Assembly (NCBI RefSeq): GCF_002356415.1
Contig: NZ_AP018338.1
Coordinates: 744,001 to 808,000, forward strand
Origin: Streptococcus oralis subsp. tigurinus
GTDB taxonomy: Bacteria > Bacillota > Bacilli > Lactobacillales > Streptococcaceae
Direction of reading: 5' to 3'
Length of the DNA stretch: 64,000 bases
Positions within the stretch are counted from its first letter, which is position 1. The number at the start of each line of letters is the position of its first letter. Under the pieces are notes generated by a model, which was not told the DNA's origin, searched no databases, and saw only the letters and a list, made by a program, of their open reading frames with translations. The position numbers and the translations under genes are program-made. Shown one piece after another: positions 43,774 to 52,121 of the stretch.

Positions 43774-44118
43774 ATGAAGGATTTAACGTTTAGACAATTA
43801 CAAGCCTACTTACTCGAACATTACCAGCAATCTCGAACTGAGGAAGGCCTCTTTATCAAGCTAGTGGAGGAAGTAGGAGAAGTAGCTGAGGTCTTGAATG
43901 GGCGCTCTGGTCGAAAAGAGGGGGTTCAGGACTCAAACGAGGAACTTGCCAAAGAATTGGCTGATATCATTCATTACACTGTTGCAATCGCGGCCATCAA
44001 CGATATTGACCTAACCAAAACCATCTTTGACAAAGATAAAAAAGCAGCCATTAAGTATCAGCATGAACGTGATTTGGAAAGTTTTCTGAAGGGAGATTTG
44101 AGAGATATTGGACACTGA
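43774..44118 (+). CDS. MazG-like nucleotide pyrophosphohydrolase
   Basis: 114 residues from ATG 43774, chosen for GAGGAGGAG just upstream. It has the MazG-type EExxE ... ExxD metal motif (LVEEVGEVAEVLNG at ~28-41 and ELAKELADIIHYTV at ~60-73). It probably removes pyrophosphate from abnormal or excess nucleoside triphosphates. Its stop overlaps the possible TTG start of the next gene. Confidence 0.85.
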   Translation: MKDLTFRQLQAYLLEHYQQSRTEEGLFIKLVEEVGEVAEVLNGRSGRKEGVQDSNEELAKELADIIHYTVAIAAINDIDLTKTIFDKDKKAAIKYQHERDLESFLKGDLRDIGH

Positions 44119-44659
44119 TTATTTTTTAAAAATAGACTGGGCGATGTATATTGATTGGTTATTACGAATTATACAGATTTTGACTTTTATAGGTGTAATT
44201 TTAAAAATTAGTTTCCAGAATAAGGCCTATATTAATAATATCGAAATTCAGGCAATTAAACCAATCGAATTTGATTCCTTACATACGAAATTTCATCATG
44301 TTTATGAGTTTAAACATAATAAAAATGATAAACGCTATAACCATTTGATTTTTTATCCAAAAGAAGTTGATATTAAAATTGTAGAATTTTATTCTTTAAT
44401 CTATGATTCAAAAAGTAATCGTTTAGTCGTTCAAGATAAAATACATACAGTCAAAAATTTAAAAAATTATACATGCTTATTGATTCATACAAATTTACCT
44501 GAGACTATACCTAGTTTAAGAAAGAAATGGAAGGCAAGTCAAGGTCAAATTGGGGAGTATACATTTTATAGTAATATGTATAACGGGAATATAAATATTT
44601 CTTCTTTCAAATATAAATTAACGTTAAAGAGGAAACTACTAGCACTTTTTGGATTATAG
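44108..44659 (+). CDS. Hypothetical membrane-anchored protein
   Basis: 183 residues if started at TTG 44108; ATG 44144 is an alternative. One membrane segment lies near the N-terminus (YIDWLLRIIQILTFIGVILKI, which is the full span). The rest is a basic, aromatic-rich cytoplasmic or external domain with no recognised family. It is clearly more AT-rich than its neighbours in a conserved ribosomal/translation locus and looks like an acquired gene. It resembles the small anchored proteins of phage-defence pairs only in a general way. Confidence 0.6.
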   Translation: MDTDYFLKIDWAMYIDWLLRIIQILTFIGVILKISFQNKAYINNIEIQAIKPIEFDSLHTKFHHVYEFKHNKNDKRYNHLIFYPKEVDIKIVEFYSLIYDSKSNRLVVQDKIHTVKNLKNYTCLLIHTNLPETIPSLRKKWKASQGQIGEYTFYSNMYNGNINISSFKYKLTLKRKLLALFGL

Positions 44660-44674
44660 CTGATTTTCTCCAAC

Positions 44675-44703
44675 TTGTGAAAATCCCTAGAACGTGATAA
44701 AAT
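44675..44703 (+). promoter_or_regulatory. rimM-trmD promoter
   Basis: TTGTGA, 17 bp and TGA-TAAAAT (extended -10). Confidence 0.6.
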
Positions 44704-44732
44704 AAAGGATAGAAATAGATACAGGAGACAAG

Positions 44733-45251
44733 ATGAACTACTTTAATGTTGGGAAAATCGTCAATACGCAGGGTCTGCAGGGTGAGATGCGAGTCTTGTC
44801 TGTGACGGATTTTGCTGAGGAACGGTTTAAAAAAGGGGCAGAGCTGGCTTTATTTGATGAAAAAGATCAGTTTGTCCAAACAGTGACCATCGCTAGCCAC
44901 CGTAAGCATAAGAATTTTGACATTATCAAATTCAAAGATATGTACCATATCAATGCGATTGAGAAGTACAAGGGTTATAGCCTCAAGGTTGCTGAGGAAG
45001 ATTTGAACGATTTAGATGATGGTGAATTCTATTATCACGAGATTATCGGTTTGGATGTTTACGAGGGTGACAACTTGATTGGAAATATCAAGGAAATCCT
45101 ACAACCAGGAGCCAATGATGTCTGGGTAGTCAAGCGAAAAGGTAAGCGAGATTTGCTTTTACCCTACATTCCGCCAGTAGTTCTCAATGTTGATATTCCA
45201 AACAAACGGGTCGAAGTGGAAATCTTAGAAGGGTTAGACGATGAAGATTGA
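44733..45251 (+). CDS. rimM: 16S rRNA processing protein RimM
   Basis: 172 residues. It has the RimM N-terminal beta-barrel ([22 protein letters not shown]) and C-terminal PRC-barrel ([22 protein letters not shown]). It assists 30S maturation and binds S19. It overlaps trmD by 11 bases, so the two are coupled. AGGAGAC precedes the ATG. Confidence 0.96.
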   Translation: MNYFNVGKIVNTQGLQGEMRVLSVTDFAEERFKKGAELALFDEKDQFVQTVTIASHRKHKNFDIIKFKDMYHINAIEKYKGYSLKVAEEDLNDLDDGEFYYHEIIGLDVYEGDNLIGNIKEILQPGANDVWVVKRKGKRDLLLPYIPPVVLNVDIPNKRVEVEILEGLDDED

Positions 45252-45960
45252 TATTTTAACCCTCTTTCCTGAGATGTTTTCTCCGCTGGAACACTCGATT
45301 GTTGGGAAGGCTCGAGAAAAAGGGCTCTTGGATATCCAGTATCATAATTTCAGAGAATACGCTGAAAAGGCCCGTCATGTTGACGATGAGCCCTACGGAG
45401 GCGGTCAGGGGATGTTGCTCCGAGCGCAACCTATTTTCGATGCCTTTGATGCCATTGAAAAGAAAAATCCCCGCGTCATTCTTCTTGATCCTGCTGGAAA
45501 ACAGTTCGATCAAGCTTACGCTGAGGATTTGGCTCAGGAAGAGGAACTGATCTTTATTTGTGGTCACTATGAAGGGTATGACGAACGCATCAAGACCTTA
45601 GTAACCGATGAAATTTCCCTAGGAGATTATGTCTTGACTGGAGGAGAATTGGCGGCCATGACCATGATCGATGCGACCGTTCGCCTGATTCCTGAAGTGA
45701 TTGGCAAGGAGTCTAGCCACCAAGATGACAGTTTTTCTTCGGGACTCCTCGAATATCCTCAGTACACACGTCCTTATGACTATCGTGGCATGGTGGTTCC
45801 AGATGTGCTCATGAGTGGACACCATGAAAAGATTCGTCAGTGGCGACTGTATGAGAGCCTAAAGAAAACCTACGAGCGCAGACCTGACTTGCTAGAAAAC
45901 TATCAACTAACAGCCGAAGAAGAAAAAATGCTGGCTGAAATCAAAGAAAACAAAGAATAA
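45241..45960 (+). CDS. trmD: tRNA (guanine-N1-)-methyltransferase TrmD
   Basis: 239 residues. The SPOUT/trefoil-knot SAM site is visible as [12 protein letters not shown] and [14 protein letters not shown]. It methylates G37 of tRNAs and guards the reading frame. It overlaps rimM. The ATP-cone gene follows after 11 bases. Confidence 0.97.
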   Translation: MKIDILTLFPEMFSPLEHSIVGKAREKGLLDIQYHNFREYAEKARHVDDEPYGGGQGMLLRAQPIFDAFDAIEKKNPRVILLDPAGKQFDQAYAEDLAQEEELIFICGHYEGYDERIKTLVTDEISLGDYVLTGGELAAMTMIDATVRLIPEVIGKESSHQDDSFSSGLLEYPQYTRPYDYRGMVVPDVLMSGHHEKIRQWRLYESLKKTYERRPDLLENYQLTAEEEKMLAEIKENKE

Positions 45961-45971
45961 AGGAGAACCTT

Positions 45972-46310
45972 ATGCAAGTAATCAAACGTAATGGAGAAAT
46001 TGCTGAATTTGATCCAGATAAAATTTACCAAGCTGTCCTAAAAGCAGCTCAAACCGTTTATGTTTTGACAGATGATTTGCGTCAAAACCTTGCACAAGTT
46101 ACTAAGAAAGTCGTTTTGGACTTGGAAGAAGCAAAAGTGGAACGTGCGACTATCAGCATGATCCAGTCAATGGTTGAGCACCGCTTACTTGGAGCTGGCT
46201 ACATTACCATTGCAGAGCACTATATCTCTTATCGCTTGCAACGCGATTTGGAGAGAAGTGGTTATGGCGACCATATCGCCGTTCATCTTCATTTTGAACA
46301 AATCCGGTAA
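45972..46310 (+). CDS. Stand-alone ATP-cone domain protein
   Basis: 112 residues that consist of one ATP-cone (MQVIKRNGEIAEFDPDKIYQAVLKAA ... SMIQSMVEHRLLGAGYITIAEHYISYR pattern). The domain usually regulates ribonucleotide reductase or sits in NrdR; here no zinc ribbon or enzyme domain is attached. It follows trmD with AAAGGAG. It may sense ATP/dATP for a partner encoded elsewhere. Confidence 0.8.
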   Translation: MQVIKRNGEIAEFDPDKIYQAVLKAAQTVYVLTDDLRQNLAQVTKKVVLDLEEAKVERATISMIQSMVEHRLLGAGYITIAEHYISYRLQRDLERSGYGDHIAVHLHFEQIR

Positions 46311-46312
46311 GA

Positions 46313-46348
46313 AAAAGAGTGGGATGCAATGAACATCTCACTCTTTCT
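46313..46348. terminator. Bidirectional terminator
   Basis: AAGAGTGGGATG pairs with CATCTCACTCTT across a 7-base loop, with T-rich sequence on both sides. It separates the ATP-cone gene from the convergent gene at 46338. Confidence 0.7.
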
Positions 46349-46658
46349 TAAATAGACTTTTCTGAGCTTGTTGTACGGTTGAGGGAACAAAACGAAGCCG
46401 TTTAATATCACTGATACGAATGATTCGAGTCACGTTTTTTGAAAAATTCTTGACGATAATTTGTTGGCGATTGGCGTCGTGTTTGATAATATCACCCGTA
46501 AAACTTGTTTCTGCAAGTATCACATGAACAGCCGTCTTTTTCTGGATGGCTTGTTCAATCATAGCAGTGAGGGAGTTGTCCTCGATTTGAGGATGATCAT
46601 CATTCCCATTGAGAAAACTATGTAGTTTATCTAGAACTAGTTGGAATGCCTGTCTCAT
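46338..46658 (-). CDS. Hypothetical protein with a small beta domain
   Basis: 106 residues. The C-terminal half (TAVHVILAETSFTGDIIKHDANRQQIIVKNFSKN) is beta-rich and reminiscent of the Sm/YolD-like fold; the N-terminal half is helical. It is found at this chromosomal spot in pneumococcus-type genomes. AGGAGG lies before the ATG on the minus strand. Function unknown. Confidence 0.65.
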   Translation of the reverse strand: MRQAFQLVLDKLHSFLNGNDDHPQIEDNSLTAMIEQAIQKKTAVHVILAETSFTGDIIKHDANRQQIIVKNFSKNVTRIIRISDIKRLRFVPSTVQQAQKSLFKKE

Positions 46659-46755
46659 AGAATCCTCCCTCCTTACATATCCACATTATATAAAATTTTT
46701 CTAAAAACTACAAGGTTTTTCGAATAATCTAATGAAAACTTAAAAGGAGAACAAA

Positions 46756-46974
46756 ATGGCAGAATTTACATTTGAAATCGAAGAACACTTACTGACCCTG
46801 TCTGAAAATGAAAAAGGATGGACCAAGGAAATCAATCGCGTCAGCTTTAATGGAGCCCCTGCAAAGTTTGACATTCGCGCTTGGAGCCCAGATCATACTA
46901 AAATGGGCAAGGGAATTACTCTTACAAATGAAGAATTTCAGGTAATGGTGGATGCCTTTAAAGGTGGACAATAA
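46756..46974 (+). CDS. ydbC: YdbC-family PC4-like ssDNA-binding protein
   Basis: 72 residues. It matches YdbC/PC4-like proteins (KGWTKEINRVSFNGAPAKFDIRAWSPDHTKMGKGITL), which bind single-stranded DNA as dimers and may aid transcription or repair. AAAGGAG precedes the ATG. It is monocistronic and ends at a strong terminator. Confidence 0.85.
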   Translation: MAEFTFEIEEHLLTLSENEKGWTKEINRVSFNGAPAKFDIRAWSPDHTKMGKGITLTNEEFQVMVDAFKGGQ

Positions 46975-47009
46975 AAAGAATCTTGAGTGGAACTCAAGAT
47001 TCTTTTTTT
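46974..47009. terminator. Bidirectional terminator
   Basis: A stem of about 13 bp (AAGAATCTTGAGT with ACTCAAGATTCTT) has A- and T-runs at its sides. It serves ydbC and the convergent TetR gene. Confidence 0.85.
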
Positions 47010-47565
47010 ATGACACAATATAGTCACAAAGAGAAGTCTTAGACAATTGAATGAAAGTCTCTCTATACTCTTCAGGTGGTATTGGATTATCTTTACGAAT
47101 CCACACTTCAATAAAAGAGATGGCCATGGTCGTAATGATATAAGCGATGTCCTCTTTATTAAAATTATATTTCAGTTGGTAATTGACATTCTTTAGTACC
47201 CACTCTGAGTATGTTCCACGCAGAAATTCCTTCCAACATGGGTCGGCTTGTGTGGTATACAAGGTGTTAATAACTTCCCTTTTTTCGTATATGAGAGGAA
47301 GTATATGGTCTGCTAAAAAGCTGATAGGATCTCCATCATTGCTAGGGCAGTACTTATTAAAGACGTTAAAAATGTGTTGATTGGTCTCTTCGTGAATGTA
47401 TTCGATAATATCTTCAAAGTTGTTAAAATGCTTTTGATAAATCGCTTGTCGTGAAATACCAGCTTCAGCAGCAATTTCAGTCATTGTAAAGGAACTACGC
47501 TGAGGATTTTTCTTAGCTAGTGTAATGAGAGCTCTAATGATTAGCTCACGAGTATTCTTTGCCAT
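47008..47565 (-). CDS. TetR-family transcriptional regulator
   Basis: 185 residues. It has the helix-turn-helix SFTMTEIAAEAGISRQAIYQKHFNNFEDIIEYI (~24-56) and a helical C-terminal domain of the TetR_C_33-like type (YRETFIQLSKTSLCDY). No clear target gene is adjacent. A dyad upstream (47623-47657) may be its operator, so autoregulation is likely. Confidence 0.85.
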   Translation of the reverse strand: MAKNTRELIIRALITLAKKNPQRSSFTMTEIAAEAGISRQAIYQKHFNNFEDIIEYIHEETNQHIFNVFNKYCPSNDGDPISFLADHILPLIYEKREVINTLYTTQADPCWKEFLRGTYSEWVLKNVNYQLKYNFNKEDIAYIITTMAISFIEVWIRKDNPIPPEEYRETFIQLSKTSLCDYIVS

Positions 47566-47622
47566 AGAATTACCTTTCTACTTATAATTATTTACAGTTA
47601 TTTTTGAATGAAGAAAAATCAG

Positions 47623-47657
47623 AATGTTCAAGTTAATATAAACAATCAATGAACATT
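47623..47657. promoter_or_regulatory. Dyad upstream of the TetR gene
   Basis: AATGTTCA (47623-47630) and TGAACATT (47650-47657) are perfect arms 19 bases apart, surrounding an AT-rich candidate -10. It is a possible TetR operator. Confidence 0.4.
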
Positions 47658-47924
47658 AAATTTTCTGAATCTTTTAGGTAGCTCTATTGTATCACAAATA
47701 ATTTATAAAATATAGCTCTCTCAGTGAAAATGCGTTTTCTGAAAAGTATACAATTGCCAACCTTCCGAAATCAATGGAAGCATATTTGGTTTGAATCAAT
47801 TAGAATACTTTTCTACTTTGCATATTTTGAATAGCTATAATTTGAAGAATAAAACGATTAATATTCATACTGGTATAAGAATAGTCGAGTATCTAAATAG
47901 TGTATAGTTGATTCTTAGAATGGA
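47658..47924. other. AT-rich gap between the TetR gene and bioY
   Basis: No gene or clear regulatory signal is visible on either strand. Confidence 0.5.
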
Positions 47925-47956
47925 AATAGTCCAGAACAATTGTTCTGGACTATTCT
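47925..47956 (-). terminator. bioY terminator
   Basis: A perfect 30-bp palindrome (47925-47954) makes a stem of up to 15 bp; the minus-strand side downstream has only a modest T content. Confidence 0.6.
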
Positions 47957-47957
47957 T

Positions 47958-48494
47958 TTATCTTGAAAAATATGGAAGGCTTTTCAATCGTTTGAGTAGG
48001 GGACGACTAATGAAACTAATGGCAATAATCTTACCAAGATCAGGGAGGATAAAGGGAAGGACACCGACAGCTAGTGCCTGATTAAATGGCATACCAGCTA
48101 GGAAGTGGAGGCTGAGAATGCCTCCGACAAAGACGAGGGAGTCACCCAAGAGGTTGGCTAGGAAAATGCGAATGTAGCCACTATTTTGATGGATGAGATA
48201 AGATGTAAGTCCAGCATAGACAAGATCGAACCAAAGATAGCCTGCGCTTGGGCCGACTAAAACGTGAAATCCAGCTCCTCCCCCTGCAAAAACAGGTAAA
48301 CCAATGGCACCCAGCAAGAGATAGAGAGCTACAGATAGGACGGCTTCCCTAGGTCTAAAAACAGTAGCAATCAGACCGATTGCAAAGTTTTGCAAAGTGA
48401 AAGGTACAGGACCGATAGGGAGACTGATTTGTGCCAATACGGCGATGAGAGCAGCACCGATAGCAGGGATAGCATAGATATGAGCTTTTTTCAA
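47958..48494 (-). CDS. bioY: Biotin transporter substrate-binding membrane protein BioY
   Basis: 178 residues, about six membrane segments, with the BioY motif in GAIGLPVFAGGGAGFHVLVGPSAGYLWF (an S-component loop). It takes up biotin with the shared ECF energising module. Many streptococci cannot make biotin, so this is an essential uptake route in poor media. The ATG has an AGAGGTTAAC site on the minus strand, and paired TATAAT-like motifs lie about 40 bases upstream. Confidence 0.92.
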   Translation of the reverse strand: MKKAHIYAIPAIGAALIAVLAQISLPIGPVPFTLQNFAIGLIATVFRPREAVLSVALYLLLGAIGLPVFAGGGAGFHVLVGPSAGYLWFDLVYAGLTSYLIHQNSGYIRIFLANLLGDSLVFVGGILSLHFLAGMPFNQALAVGVLPFILPDLGKIIAISFISRPLLKRLKSLPYFSR

Positions 48495-48602
48495 AACTGT
48501 TAACCTCTTTTCAAAATTATAGTAACTATTATACTAATCTAGAAAGAAAAGTCAACCTATTTTTGAAATCAAGGTAACAATTTTGTAACAGCCGATTTTA
48601 CA

Positions 48603-48631
48603 AGTAAAAAGAGACCTCAAGAGGTCTCTTG
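48603..48631 (-). terminator. gor terminator
   Basis: AAGAGACCTC and GAGGTCTCTT pair with a 2-base loop; a T5 run follows on the minus strand. Confidence 0.8.
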
Positions 48632-48637
48632 TGATAA

Positions 48638-49984
48638 TTAGCGCATGGTTACAAATTCTTCCGAGGCAGTTGGGTGGATAGCTACTGTAGCATCAAAGTC
48701 CGCCTTGGTTGCTCCCATCTTAATAGCAACAGCGAATCCTTGAATCATCTCATCCACTCCGTAACCAAGTCCGTGAAGTCCAACAACTTTTTCGTCAGCA
48801 CCGGCGGTGATGAGTTTGAAGCGAGATTCTTGACGATGGTTTGTAACGGCTGAGTACATAGATGCAAAGCTTGACTTGTAGACTTTGATGTTATCTTGGC
48901 CGTATTCTTTGATAGCTTGATCTTCAGTTAAACCGACTGTTCCGATTGCTGGGTGGGAGAAGACAACTGTAGGGATAGTCGTGTAGTCCATCTTGGCATT
49001 TGTTTTCCCGTTGAAGAGGCGTTCAGATAAGGTACGTCCTGCCTTGATGGCTACCGGGGTCAGTTCCTTCTCACCAGTAACATCTCCAAGAGCATAGATA
49101 CCATCTACAACTGTATTTTGATATTCATCCACTTGGATAAATCCACGTTGGTTGAGTGTGACGCCAGCCTTTTCTAACTCCAGACCGTCTACATTTGGAC
49201 GGCGACCGGTAGCCCAGATAACTTGGCTGGCAGTATGACTAGAACCGTCTTCGAAATAAATGGTAATACCTTGCTCCGTTTCTTCGAGCTTGACGGGTAC
49301 CTTATGTGTGTGTAAAGGTAGACCTGTTTTTTCCATTTCATTGACAAGTCCTTCAACGATGTAGCTGTCAAAACCACGCAAGGGACGATCACGACGGACA
49401 AACAAATCAGTTTTTACTCCTAGAGCGTGGAGAACACCTGCTAATTCAACGGCGATATAGCCAGCTCCAAGAATCGCAACAGATTCAGGAAGTTGCTCCC
49501 AAGCAAAGACATCGTCTGAGCTACCACCAAGTTCAGCTCCAGGGATAGTTGGAATGCTTGGACGAGCGCCAGTCGCAATCACGATATGTTTGGCACGAAT
49601 CAATTCACCATTAACGCTGACCGTATGAGCATCAATGAAATGAGCACGACCTTCAATCAAATCAACACCGTTGCGCTTGAAACTTCCATCATAAGATGAG
49701 CGAGCACGGTCGATGTAGGCTTCACGATTTTGACGAAGTTTTGCGAAATCAAATTGAACATCTGAACTTGTAAAACCATAGTCAGGGCCGTAGTGGTTGA
49801 AGCTTTCAGCGATTTGCGCTCCATACCACATGATTTTTTTAGGAACACAGCCGACATTGACGCAGGTTCCACCTAATTTTTTCTCTTCGATAACAGCAGC
49901 TTTAGCACCGTGTTCACCAGCTCGGTTCATAGTGGCAATGCCGCCACTTCCTCCACCGATGGCGATGATATCATATTCTCTCAT
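48638..49984 (-). CDS. gor: Glutathione reductase
   Basis: 448 residues when started at the ATG ending at 49984 (AAGGAG upstream on the minus strand); the longer frame has no site. FAD-binding [13 protein letters not shown], redox disulfide [18 protein letters not shown]-binding [11 protein letters not shown], and the C-terminal HPTASEE with the catalytic His are all visible. It reduces glutathione disulfide with NADPH; these streptococci import glutathione. Confidence 0.96.
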   Translation of the reverse strand: MREYDIIAIGGGSGGIATMNRAGEHGAKAAVIEEKKLGGTCVNVGCVPKKIMWYGAQIAESFNHYGPDYGFTSSDVQFDFAKLRQNREAYIDRARSSYDGSFKRNGVDLIEGRAHFIDAHTVSVNGELIRAKHIVIATGARPSIPTIPGAELGGSSDDVFAWEQLPESVAILGAGYIAVELAGVLHALGVKTDLFVRRDRPLRGFDSYIVEGLVNEMEKTGLPLHTHKVPVKLEETEQGITIYFEDGSSHTASQVIWATGRRPNVDGLELEKAGVTLNQRGFIQVDEYQNTVVDGIYALGDVTGEKELTPVAIKAGRTLSERLFNGKTNAKMDYTTIPTVVFSHPAIGTVGLTEDQAIKEYGQDNIKVYKSSFASMYSAVTNHRQESRFKLITAGADEKVVGLHGLGYGVDEMIQGFAVAIKMGATKADFDATVAIHPTASEEFVTMR

Positions 49985-50153
49985 AGAAAACTCCTTATAG
50001 CTTTGATAGTCATATTCTATCGTTTTTATTTTTTGAATGCAAAAATCTGCTACGATAAAAAAATTATAAAAACGCTTGCCAAATTCAAAAAGATATTGTA
50101 TTATATATCTAGCACAATAATCCAATAAACGAATACCGAACGAAATAATAATC

Positions 50154-50214
50154 CTGAACTGTCATTGTTTCTATCTGAACTGTCATTGTTTGGGCTTGGT
50201 ATTTCTGATATAAT
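50154..50214 (+). promoter_or_regulatory. Exporter promoter with 21-bp-phased direct repeats
   Basis: CTGAACTGTCATTGTTT is repeated exactly at 50154-50170 and 50175-50191, a 21-bp period (two helical turns). The second copy ends in the -35 TTGTTT (50186-50191); 17 bp further is TGA-TATAAT (50209-50214). Phased repeats overlapping the -35 are typical of response-regulator activation sites. Confidence 0.65.
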
Positions 50215-50250
50215 GGTTTTTGTAAGGCAAAAGAATAAAGGAGCTTAAAA

Positions 50251-51435
50251 ATGAAAAGAAATAAGAAGGCAAAAAAATGGCAATTATACACAGCGATTGG
50301 TGTTGCCAGTGCTATTGTTATCGGTGCTGCGGGGATTTTGATTTTTAGACAACCTTCCCAGTCAGCAGTCAAGGAGGAAACCCCTCATATCGTTACTGCT
50401 AAGGAAGGTTCTGTTGCTTCATCGGTTCTCTTGTCAGGTACAGTTACAGCAAAAAATGAACAATACGTTTATTTTGATGCTAGTAAGGGAGATTTAGATG
50501 AAATTCTCGTTTCAGTCGGGGACAAGGTCGAAGAAGGGCAAGCTTTGGTCAAATACAGCAGTGCAGATGCTCAAGCTGCCTATGATGCAGCCGATCGTGC
50601 AGTTGCAAAGGCAGATCGTCATATCGAGGAGTTAAACAAAGCTCGTGAAAATGCATCAGCTGCACCAGCTTCTCCACAGGTTCCAACAGAAGCTGGACTC
50701 CCAGAACAAGCGCAAGCAGCGACTTCTTCCGTATCTTCTATTGATTCTCAAATCAGTGATGCCAAGGATAACCGTGCAGATGCTGTGGCTCAGCTCAACA
50801 AGGCTCAAGCTCAGCTAGATGCTGCAACTGTCCTCAGTACACTTGAAGGGACTGTAGTTGAAGTTAATCGTAATGTTTCCAAATCACCAACGGGTAACAG
50901 CCAAGTGGTAGTACATGTCGTAAGTAATGAAAACTTGCAGGTCAAAGGGGAGTTGTCTGAATACAACCTTGCCAACCTCTCTGTAGGGCAAGAAGTTACC
51001 TTTACTTCTAAAGTGTATCAAGATAAGAGTTGGACTGGTAAGATTAGCTATATCTCAGATTATCCTAAAAACAATGGAGAAGCAGCAAATGCAGCCCTTG
51101 GAGGAAATACTGGCTCTAAGTACCCTTATACTGTTGATGTGACTAGCGATATCGGTGAGTTGAAACAAGGCTTCTCAGTCAGTGTTGAAGTCAAAAACAA
51201 AAGTAAAGCCATCCTTGTTCCTTTGACAAGTGTTGTTACCGAAAATGACAAAAACTATGTCTGGCTTTTAGACGACCAGAAAAAAGCGAAGAAGGTAGAA
51301 GTTACTTTGGGGAATGCGGATGCAGACAACCAAGAAATCACTTCAGGTGTGACAGACGGTGCCAAGGTCATCAGTAATCCAACATCTTCCTTGGAAGAAG
51401 GAAAAGAGGTGAAGGCTGATGAAGAAACTAATTAG
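50251..51435 (+). CDS. MacA-like membrane fusion protein
   Basis: 394 residues. It has an N-terminal membrane anchor (~10-28, YTAIGVASAIVIGAAGILIF), the lipoyl/barrel domain (VLLSGTVTAKNEQYVYFDAS), a long coiled coil rich in Ala, Gln and Asp (~100-190, including a Ser/Pro/Ala loop) and a C-terminal beta domain. It forms the extracytoplasmic part of a tripartite-like exporter with the next two genes. It overlaps the ATPase gene by 17 bases. Pneumococcal relatives protect against antimicrobial peptides. Confidence 0.9.
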   Translation: MKRNKKAKKWQLYTAIGVASAIVIGAAGILIFRQPSQSAVKEETPHIVTAKEGSVASSVLLSGTVTAKNEQYVYFDASKGDLDEILVSVGDKVEEGQALVKYSSADAQAAYDAADRAVAKADRHIEELNKARENASAAPASPQVPTEAGLPEQAQAATSSVSSIDSQISDAKDNRADAVAQLNKAQAQLDAATVLSTLEGTVVEVNRNVSKSPTGNSQVVVHVVSNENLQVKGELSEYNLANLSVGQEVTFTSKVYQDKSWTGKISYISDYPKNNGEAANAALGGNTGSKYPYTVDVTSDIGELKQGFSVSVEVKNKSKAILVPLTSVVTENDKNYVWLLDDQKKAKKVEVTLGNADADNQEITSGVTDGAKVISNPTSSLEEGKEVKADEETN

Positions 51436-52120
51436 TCTCAAAAATATCTGTAGAAGTTATCGAAATGGTGACCAGGAACTGCAGGTCCTAAAAAATATTA
51501 ACTTAGAAGTTCAAGAAGGTGAGTTTGTCGCCATTATGGGACCGTCTGGTTCTGGTAAGTCTACGTTGATGAATACCATCGGAATGCTGGATACACCAAC
51601 CAGTGGAGAGTATTATCTTGATGGCCAAGAAGTAGCAGGTCTTGGAGAGAAACAACTGGCCAAGGTCCGCAACCAGCAAATCGGCTTTGTCTTTCAGCAG
51701 TTCTTTCTCTTGTCCAAACTCAATGCGCTTCAAAATGTCGAATTGCCCTTGATTTACGCTGGAGTTTCGGCTTCTAAACGTCGGAAATTGGCTGAGGAAT
51801 TTCTGGAAAAGGTTGAGCTGACGGAGCGCAGTCATCATTTGCCTTCCGAGTTATCAGGTGGTCAAAAGCAACGTGTAGCGATTGCGCGTGCCTTGGTAAA
51901 CAATCCCTCTATCATCCTAGCAGACGAACCTACAGGAGCCTTGGATACCAAGACGGGAAATCAAATCATGCAGCTGTTGGTGGAGTTAAACAAGGAAGGG
52001 AAAACCATTATCATGGTCACGCATGAGCCTGAGATAGCTGCCTATGCCAAACGCCAGATTGTCATTCGTGATGGTGTCATCTCGTCTGACAGTGCTCAGG
52101 TAGAGAAGGAGGAAAACTAA
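51419..52120 (+). CDS. MacB-type ABC transporter ATP-binding protein
   Basis: 233 residues. Walker A GPSGSGKST (~41-49), signature LSGGQKQR and Walker B ILADEPTGALD are intact. It powers the permease encoded next. The gene is coupled on both sides (17-bp overlap with the fusion protein, one base before the permease). Confidence 0.95.
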   Translation: MKKLISLKNICRSYRNGDQELQVLKNINLEVQEGEFVAIMGPSGSGKSTLMNTIGMLDTPTSGEYYLDGQEVAGLGEKQLAKVRNQQIGFVFQQFFLLSKLNALQNVELPLIYAGVSASKRRKLAEEFLEKVELTERSHHLPSELSGGQKQRVAIARALVNNPSIILADEPTGALDTKTGNQIMQLLVELNKEGKTIIMVTHEPEIAAYAKRQIVIRDGVISSDSAQVEKEEN

Positions 52121-52121
52121 G

